From: Parastagonospora avenae f. sp. tritici 18332-5
Lineage: Eukaryota; Ascomycota; Dothideomycetes; Pleosporales; Phaeosphaeriaceae
Length of the DNA stretch: 64,000 nucleotides
NCBI GenBank assembly: GCA_022559985.1
Contig: JAFJTR010000046.1
Span: forward strand, 62,001-126,000
Direction: 5' to 3'
The translations under genes and the position numbers were made by a program. This document shows, in pieces, positions 56,242 through 64,000 of this stretch (within the stretch, counting starts at the first letter, position 1; every line of letters begins with the position of its first letter). The notes below the pieces were generated by a model that searched no databases, was not told the origin of the DNA, and worked only from the letters and a program-made list of their open reading frames with translations.

Positions 56242-59200
56242 CTAGCCCATGTTGGCAAGTTGTTCATCAATAGTATGACTCAAGAAAATCTTCCTCTCGC
56301 CCGTCAACTGCGCCTGCAACCTCTGTTCCGCCAGCGCAACAAGCTGTTTCTTCGTAATACGATCCAAATCCGCTTCTCTCAAACACTGCTGCACGACCTC
56401 GACGATAGTAGCGTCGTTGGGCCCGTTCATCATGTTCTGGAAATTGACCGTGCTGCCGGGCCGTGACTGGTCGAAGCCGAGGGGACTGCGACCGCGGATA
56501 GGCGGCGTGGACGCCATGAGGTTGTCTGAGCTCTGGAAACCGCCGTGGTTGGGGCGGTTGTTGTAGGGCGAGGGCTGGCGGAATTGCTCGCTCATGTTAC
56601 CCATGGACATTTGGCGACCGGCGTTGGGGTTGTCTTGGTAGCGGGAGAAGTTCGAGTAGGTGGACTGGCGCGTCTGCATGCCTTGGTAGGGGCCGGGCGA
56701 TTGTGGGGGCATGTGTGAGATGTGCTGCATGTTGGACATGATGGTTGAGGCGGGCTTGACGGAGGAGTAGACGGATTGCATATCGTTGAGCTCGTAGGCT
56801 TCGTCTTCGTAGGGGTTCATGCCGCCCTTCTCGGACGCTTGGCCAGGCATACCGCGGCGACCTGGGAGTTCGTTGCGCTCGGCGTAGTCGTCCCAGCGCA
56901 TCATAGGGATAGCCTTGGGGTCGAAGCCTTCGTCGTCGGTGGTGAGGACCTTCTTAGTGCCCTGCTCGCCAATGACGACACGAGTGTTACCCCAAGAGAA
57001 ATCATCTTGCTTCCAGAACGAGTACATTGGGAGAGCCAGGGAGTAGATGGGGAACGCCATGAGGTAGATGATCATCCAGCCAACGTGCTGCCACTGCCTC
57101 TTGATAATGAAGATGAGTGCCTGTAGACCATACACGGCGGCGAGCATGATGATGGAGAGCAAGGGGAACTGACCCTTGCCGGACGCGACGCTGTAGATGA
57201 GGTAAACCAGGTATGCGCAGATAGAGGGCAGCACAATGGTTCCGAAAAGATCAATAAAGACCACGAAGCGCATGGAGAAACAACAGAAACCACAAAGGTC
57301 CTTGAGGAAGACGAGCTCAGCCAGGTTGTGGATGGTAGAGTTAATCCATCGACGTCTCTGAGAAAGCAGAATACTCCACGTCTCAGGGGCAGCGGTAAGG
57401 GCGTATGCGTCAGGAATGAACTTGTACGACATGCTTGGGAAGTGCTTTGTCATCAGGGTGGTCAAGTATCGATCCTCACCAAGCGAAAGCAGGTTCTTCT
57501 TGTGCAGAGTGTCGATTGCGCAGTCGGCATAGTCCTTGATGACCTTGTCGGCAATAATGAGAGGCTTTCCTTTGTCGGCTGTACGTAGGCGGTACATACA
57601 GAAACTATCATCGTTAGCAACGTCTGCGAATTCATGCGTAAACAACTCACCATCCGGGTAAACAGGTAACACTGCCAAACAAGCTCTCGAAAGCCTTGGA
57701 CAGGTGATGGGAAATGTAGTATTCGTAGACTTGGATCATAGTCCACCAGGATCGGTCTTCATTGTCTAGGCTGGTTTCACCGCAGATACCGGCAATCTTC
57801 GAGTCGTTGGCGCAACTTGCTACAAGGCGGTTGAGGGCATCTGGCCGGACCATTGTATCGGCATCAACCATGAGAAGATATTCGTATAGCTCGGGGTCCA
57901 CACCGATAATATTGTTGATCTGGTGAAACATTTCCAATTCCAAGGGGTTCATTGCTGAGCGGTGGTGGACGCGGTTGAGGAAGCTCATGAGCAGGATTTG
58001 CGAGTCACGCTTTCCACGGTTACCAGGTTTAGATTTCTGTTGCTCCGATTCTTTGCCCATCTTGACTACAACCAGGTATGGAACCACGTTGCCTTCGAAT
58101 TCGTAGAGACCGGAATATACTTTTCCGTAGTTGAGCTGCTCGCTGCCCTCGCCAACAGACCAGAAAGGAAGAGCGGGAGGATCGACCTTGGGGTCAACAC
58201 CGAGGATGTCCAAGACAATCTTTGGCGTGGGCCTATCGTTACCACCACCAACAATCATACCATCACAAACGACACAGATGAGCTTACGCTTGTTGTCGTA
58301 GGCGAGCGCAGTCAGAGAATCGAGACCTTTTCGAAGTTGGTCCTCACCTTCAGTATAGGCGGGCACCTGACAGATAACGAACTTGTCCTGGTTTGCTGGA
58401 CGCTTCCTCGAACCGAGTTGAAGTGCGGCCAAGAACTTGACGAGAATGACTGAGACAAGCAAGATCGCAACAGCCAACAGGATGTAGTCGTTCACTTTAC
58501 AGCGTGGTGTATCGCGGAAATCGGTTTTGCCGACATAGAATTGATTGTCAAGACACTGCAAGTTTTTGGCTTGTGCGTCGGCGCTCAGCAGGTTGGAGTA
58601 ATCCTCGGAAAGGTCTGTTCCAGCCTTGCTCTTCACCAGGTCTGTCAATTTCGTGTCGAGGAACTTGTATTGAGGGAGGTCATTCATCATGTCCAATGTC
58701 TTGAAGTAGTCCGTGAGATCGTAGACTCGGTCCTTGAGAGTGAACCACATGTGGTTAAGGTCCTCGCCTTCTTTCTTGATATCCTGCATTTTCCACACAA
58801 GCTCACCCTTCCTGAACTCCCTTATGGCCGGAAGGAAGACATCAGGGTACCAGTTCTCGTTTTGCAAGGCTTTGCTGTCCGCTAGGTTTGTTTGAGATCC
58901 AGACTTGTGGGTTGCAAATGTGTTTGTGAGCGTCGCGTTGGATGTCAGGAACATTTGTTTGTTGGCCTGGTTGTTTCCATCGATCAGGTTCGGGCATGCG
59001 AGGTATAGCGGTGGCATGATGTAAGGGTCCATGTCAGCACCGGCCATCTCTATCATTCTGTCTCGAGTGGATTCGGTGTTCGAGTCACTGTGTTGTTTCT
59101 TCCAGAATGACGTCAAGTCATAAACGACACCACGGTGGCTGACGAAGTAGTCGTTTTCGCCTTGATGCGACGAAACTTCGCCTCGGCTCCAGACCTTGTC

Positions 59201-61579
59201 CTTGTTGGGGCACAGAAGCTTGCCAAAGGCGACGATGTAGAAGACGATTGCGGCGTTGAGCAAAATGATCAGTAGGAACAACACAAACTTCTCTCGCCAG
59301 GCCATGCGGACATCAGGACGCTTCATACGACCAAGTAATTTGAGGAGAGGAGAGGGCATCCAGAAGGTAACCACCCACACGAATGCGATCCACATTCGTC
59401 GCGTCGCCGTGACGGGGGATTCAGTGACCATGGCGCTGCCGCCAGTTTCCGCGTCATAATACGTGACGCCTTTGTTCTCATCCCCCTTCCTTCCAAGTCC
59501 GTAGTCTCCGGCGCTTTGCATAGGAACAGTGGGTGCGATCGATTTGGCGTCAGCCATGCTGCGTGGGGCGAGACTGGCTGAGCTTTGAAACGGATTTTGG
59601 GTGGCTTGCTGCTCAGGAAGTGGTGGGAAGAAGCTGCTAGCAGACGGGGCGTATGGAGCACCGTAGGCACTTTCCATACCGCCAGCGCCAATCATACCTC
59701 CCAGCATGCTTGGCGAGCCGTTGAAGTCTTGCGTCTTCTGATCAAGCTGAGACTCGGCTTCCCACCAAGTACCTTCTCTAACCCATACACGTTCTGTGCC
59801 GACCACAACTTCGCCGTTGCTCCATCCACGTTGCAGGACCCAGCTTTGTATGCCGTCTCTGCCTTCCATGCAGCCCAGAGGATGGTATCGTTGGTAGAAC
59901 TCCGCATGGTCGAAATCGGCAGTGAAGTCCAAAGATCGGTTGCGGCGGTTGGCCCACTCTGGCAATCTCCACTCTCGAAGTTGTCGTGAGACTACGCCGG
60001 CTTGCCATGTTGATTGTAAATCCTGGGCAGTGGATGTGGGGATAGAGTCTGTGGGGTGAATAGCGAGCTGGAACCAGACTCTGCTACTGGCCGCTGTGAT
60101 GGGTAGATCAAAGCGACCGTGCTTTCCAAGCACTACGCCTTCGCCTTGTACAGGAGCCAAAACTTGCCTAACAAAGTTGCCCTCGTCAGCCACTTCATAC
60201 ATGACCTTCTCAAGCACAGCCTCGCGCCTCTCAAGATCTTGTTCCTTCTCGCGCAGTCCAGGACCGCTAATGCCAAGCTCAGCCTCGCAGTTCTGGATGG
60301 CTTCTCTCATACCCTCAAGGACGGAACCGCCAGCTGGGGCAAATTGTACACCGTCTTCCTTCATCTCGGCGTTGATTCCTTCGCTGTCGTCGAAAACGGT
60401 ACGGAGAGCAAGTGCTTTGCCGAGTGCGCGACTCGGGACATCAACAACGGTGATGTTGACAATATCGCCAGCCTCGTCTTCGGAGTCATCTGGTGTCATC
60501 ATGCCTGGCTGGCTCCCGTCGCTGTCATTGCCGTGGCCCGCCTTTGCTGATCGGATGTCTGCCTTGATGGTGGCATTTGCGTGAGCAATGACAAAGTCCA
60601 CGATGGCCTCGTAGATGCCACCGATTACAAGCTGGCGCTCGTTTGAGCTGAGCTTTCCTTGCAGAACTTCTGGGGAGACGTCTAGCAGCTCGGCAACCTC
60701 CTGGCAAGTAGACTGCAACGCTTCTTCGTCCATAAAATAGTCCAGTGTGTTTCCGAGCTTCAACAGTCCGGTCAAGCAGCTGATCAGATCACGCAGCTGC
60801 TGTCCCTTGATACCAATGGCCTTGAGGTTCGCGCGGAAGTCTTCGGCGGCAGCAGCGTCGTCAGCGTCGGGAAGGAAACTAGGGGGGTTGTAGGTGCCAG
60901 ATCGGTTGAGGAGAGTGTAGCGGTCGAGGGGCTGGATGTCGAGGAACTCGCGCTCCTGCTTTGATGCTGAGCTGGAGTTGAGATAGTAGAAGACATCAAA
61001 GGCCCGGAAGCCGCTATGAGCGGGCACCTGGAGGAGACCCTGCTGAACATCGAGGCCAGATGTGGAGAGCTTGATCTCAGCGCCGACTAAGCTACCGGTG
61101 AGGTTGATGGTGAAGACGGCGGCGAGGGCAGAGTAGCGAGGAGCGAAAGGATTTTGCGGAGTCACGCAGTGTGTGAAGGCCTTGAGGACCTCGAGCGCTG
61201 TGTAGAAATTGCCCGGCAGAGACAATGGCAGACTCGACACGAATGGCGCGAATAGAGAAGGCGCAGATTCGTGCTGCGAGGCGAGGACAATGCATCCATC
61301 CTCGGCCCGTCGGCGAGCGTGTTCCCAAGCCTTTCGTCCCAACTCAAGGTCAACAGTGCCGCCAATGCGGTCATTGATGACCGACTTGGAGTTAACCCAT
61401 GTGTTCACAACGAGACTGGTGCTAGCCTCCAGACTATATGCCTGGCTTTGCTTGTATGCCGAATTGAGGTAGTTCAACAGCGATGTGGTGGACACCTGCG
61501 AAGGTGATTGACCGGGACGCGGAGCCTGTGCAGACGCGGTCGAGTACACAGACATGCGAGAGTTGTTGACGAAACTCAT
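56242..61579 (-). CDS. csmB: Chitin synthase with short myosin-like domain (class VI, also called class VII)
   Basis: Processive plasma-membrane enzyme polymerising GlcNAc from UDP-GlcNAc. Exons 61579-57651 and 57604-56242 give 1763 residues. The N-terminal myosin-like domain (to about residue 700) has no P-loop, which marks this short-motor class. After a two-helix segment (near RMWIAFVWVVTFW) comes a cytochrome b5-like region (NDYFVSHRGVVYDLTSFW). The chitin synthase core has VDADT, GETSLDNEDRSWW, GEDRYLTTL and QRRRW. A C-terminal DEK-type domain ends at TIDEQLANMG. The intron interrupts TCLPG/CFCMYRLR. The TTG at 61618 upstream is not a likely start. It is paired head to head with the class V gene. 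Confidence 0.96.
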
Positions 61580-63521
61580 GGTTGCGGGCTGAGGCGGGTC
61601 GCCCCTTCCGTGGTTCAAGTTGATGTCGATGCCCGGTGGCAGTGGAGGTCACCAGTGCGTCGAGTGGTGTAGCGAATGTGTACCAGTAAAAGTCCCAGTC
61701 CGCGTTTCTGGGAGGCGTGCCTATGTTATTAACGTGTAACGGGTGCAGCGTCGGAATAGCTTTCACGCCAGTTGCAAGAAGTGAGCTAGCGAGCGGATGG
61801 TATTAAACGATTGTATAGAGGTCAAAAAAGAAAGGCACACAAGACGAGAAGCTCTTCAGACGGTGAAGGAGGAGCGATTGAAGTGTGTTCACTCAGGGCG
61901 ACTCTCCATTCCTCAGCGGCCGGGGGCTCTGCAGGTTAGGGCCCGTTGCGGGTTGGCGTCAGTGTAACGTTAGGGGGGATTAGCGGCAACATGGTCGGGC
62001 GATGCGCATGCAGCTCAATGCTTGGACTAATAAATGACCGAACGAGGATAGCCAGTCTCGGATTTTCATCGCCACGACGAGCTGGGAACACGTCCGATGG
62101 CCAATCCGGGCCTGCTGCGGCGGGGTGGCGCGCCCCTATTTTTAGCCAGAATTTATTGTTTACATGGTGCGTGGATGATCGCGGCGTGCCGGCGAGGTAG
62201 GCAACGGCATCAACACCAGAGTGGGCTCTCTGTTGCGTGTCACGACAAGAATAGGTGGCCATGTCTGTCATGTTATCGATAAGACGATAGACGACTGGTA
62301 GGGCTTGCGGAAGGAAGGAGCTACCCGTGGACCGTAATGAAACCAGCATCGCGAATCGTGTCTTCCCCTGCAATCTGCTTTGCCATCTTAAGTAAATTGC
62401 CTTCACCACGACTGCTGCATGCTAGCGGTCAATCATGCCTGAGCATTTTCAAAACATGCTGACGTCAAGAAACCCGGCCCCTGCTACTCCGCCAGCACTG
62501 CTCACTGCTGCCAGAGTGACTAGTTTGACTTCTTCCTAAAGGCACTACTTCGCAGACGTTACACTTGTCAGGTGGAGGCAACGCCCGAGCCTCGTCCCGC
62601 CAGTAGCACAACTGCGTCGAGTGACTGCAGGTGCCTCTGAACCCGAGACACTCACGAAAAGATAGGGTGTTGCAGATGCGGACAGTCGTCAAGACAACAC
62701 CAAGCCCGCACACACGGGTGACTTTGCATTGGATGGTCAGAGACGCGCAATCGATACGGGCCTTAGCGTGCATGAAGGATGCAGTATGATCGCCAGCCCC
62801 AGATGCGCGAGCCGCTAGAAAGCACCGTTGGGTCAACTACCACCACAACAGCGGGTCGAGCCAGCGTAAGAGAGGACAAAGGCGAAAAGTAAAATACCTC
62901 GCAGCAGCAGCAGCAACAGTCGCACTCGTCGTTGTCGTGCGCGGCGGTGGCGGTCATAAACGTCACGACAAGGTCCCGGCGGCGTTTCATCGGCACCCAG
63001 AATGTTCTTAGTACCCTCTCCCATTACGAGCTGTGGAGCATGAAGCATTACCCAAGTCTCCAATACCCCCCATTGGCGTAACAAAAGTCTATTTTTGCGA
63101 CCCCTTTTCACTTCAAGCCTCGTCTAGTCCGGCCTCCAAGCATCACAGACCACCACGGCGGCGCGGGCTAAACATCCCGGAAAGCCCCGTCGTTTTGAGG
63201 AGAGCACTCGACCCCTTTGACGCGACTGTCAACGGCCTTCAAGACCGATTCCTTCGTTTGTACCATTTTCACCACGTTCGCTGCCGTTGTAATTATTCAC
63301 TCGCTGGAGGATTGGCCCCCTTCGCCTTGTAGCTACTCGCCTGTCGTTAATACTGCATTCTCCGCATTCCAGCACTTCCACCGCCAGCCCTAATAGCACG
63401 CGCCTCAACCCCCCAAGACACCTGTTTTAAACCTGCCACTTTCTTCGTTGACGGCCGCCTGCTTCTGCCTGACGAGAAATCCATCACAACGCCCCCACGG
63501 GGACGCGTTCCACCCACCACA
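61580..63521. promoter_or_regulatory. Shared promoter region of the divergent chitin synthase pair
   Basis: 1.94 kb between the two start codons. Both leaders must lie here. A short CAG-rich microsatellite lies near 62900-62920. The stretch has no convincing gene of its own. Head-to-head arrangement of these two classes is known from other Pezizomycotina. Confidence 0.65.
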
Positions 63522-64000
63522 ATGGCTGCCAACGTGCTGCAGCAGCCGTCGCTGCCCGCCCTGCCTACGCACCAGCAGAACGACACTGGCGTTACTGGCG
63601 CCCTTGCCAGTCGTTATCATGCACATCTGCCCGTTGCATTGATCTCGTCGCATGGATTTGTCTCCATCAACACATACACCGATGCCAGCCGAGGTGTTGA
63701 CGGCGGAAGAGATGGAAGCGCACACCAGGCCGCCGAGGAGCTCGCACAGAGGGCCTACATGCGACTTGGACAACGCTCTGAGGATCAAGTGGTAGTATTC
63801 TTGTAAGTTGACTCACCCGCGTTGTGCAGGAAACGTTTCTAACCACCTGGCAGGGGCGACTCGGGGTCGGGTAAAACCACCATTCGAGGTCACATGCTGA
63901 GGTCACTGCTCTCATACTCGGCAACACCTCTTTCCAAGAAGATTGAGCACGCCAACTTTGTCTTTGAGGCCTTCACAACCACAAAGTCGCTGACTACCCC
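63522..64000 (+). CDS. csmA: Class V chitin synthase with myosin motor-like domain, 5' part
   Basis: Partial at the 3' end, cut by the window. Exons 63522-63802 and 63854->64000. The protein starts MAANVLQQPSLPALP. A TH-like head follows, with FVSINTYTDASRG in the position of the myosin N-terminal strand. The ATP-binding P-loop GDSGSGKTT comes immediately after the first intron. Next are IRGHMLRSLLSYS and FVFEAFTTTKS, matching the region around switch I. The intact P-loop separates it from the class VI partner on the other strand. Such enzymes move to hyphal tips with their motor domain and are needed for wall integrity. Confidence 0.93.

Noticed and set aside
61580..61618. Extension of the class VI chitin synthase start to 61618
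   Set aside because: The upstream codon is TTG, not ATG; the first ATG is at 61579.

Overview
The window is nuclear DNA from a filamentous ascomycete (Pezizomycotina). The evidence is many short spliceosomal introns of about 45-110 nt with GT-AG ends and CTAAC-like branch points, a HET-domain gene, a divergent pair of myosin-like chitin synthases, a Jen1-type carboxylate transporter, a fungal LYS1 and a group III G-alpha. A dothideomycete is my guess, not something the sequence proves. I see no rRNA, tRNA, CRISPR array or intact transposon.

Layout. 1-0.9 kb: 3' end of a divergent PRPP synthetase. 3.2-7.7 kb: AVL9 and the HOG1 MAP kinase, both on minus. 7.7-11.6 kb: a 2.5-kb divergent promoter, then a group III G-alpha gene. 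11.6-18.5 kb: a gene-poor stretch with one small Ser/Ala-rich protein. 18.5-28.2 kb: an F-box-like protein, a TatD-type metal hydrolase, a short-chain dehydrogenase, an SRF1-like membrane protein, a mitochondrial K+/H+ exchange-related protein and a cupin. 29.2-31.9 kb: cullin-1. 32.4-41.7 kb: lineage-type hypothetical proteins (coiled-coil, RING, disordered, CUE-like). 42-45.8 kb: four consecutive minus-strand genes for small single-pass membrane proteins. 46.2-51.4 kb: a JEN1 carboxylate transporter and an SLC26/SulP anion transporter. 52.0-53.2 kb: LYS1. 53.6-55.5 kb: a HET-domain pseudogene. 56.2-64.0 kb: two chitin synthases with myosin-like domains, head to head over a 1.9-kb shared promoter; the second runs off the window.

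The genes do not form one pathway. Several belong to stress, signalling and cell-wall processes (HOG1, G-alpha, the chitin synthases, a mucin-like membrane protein), and cullin-1 with the F-box-like and RING proteins fits ubiquitin ligation. The least explained parts are the single-pass membrane cluster at 42-46 kb, the degenerate repeats with TGACTCA sites at 40.2-40.5 kb, and three genes broken by single in-frame stop codons (40.9, 44.4 and 53.6 kb).

Coordinates give the outer limits of each coding region. Exon joins were worked out by hand from reading frame and splice consensus and are listed in the evidence.
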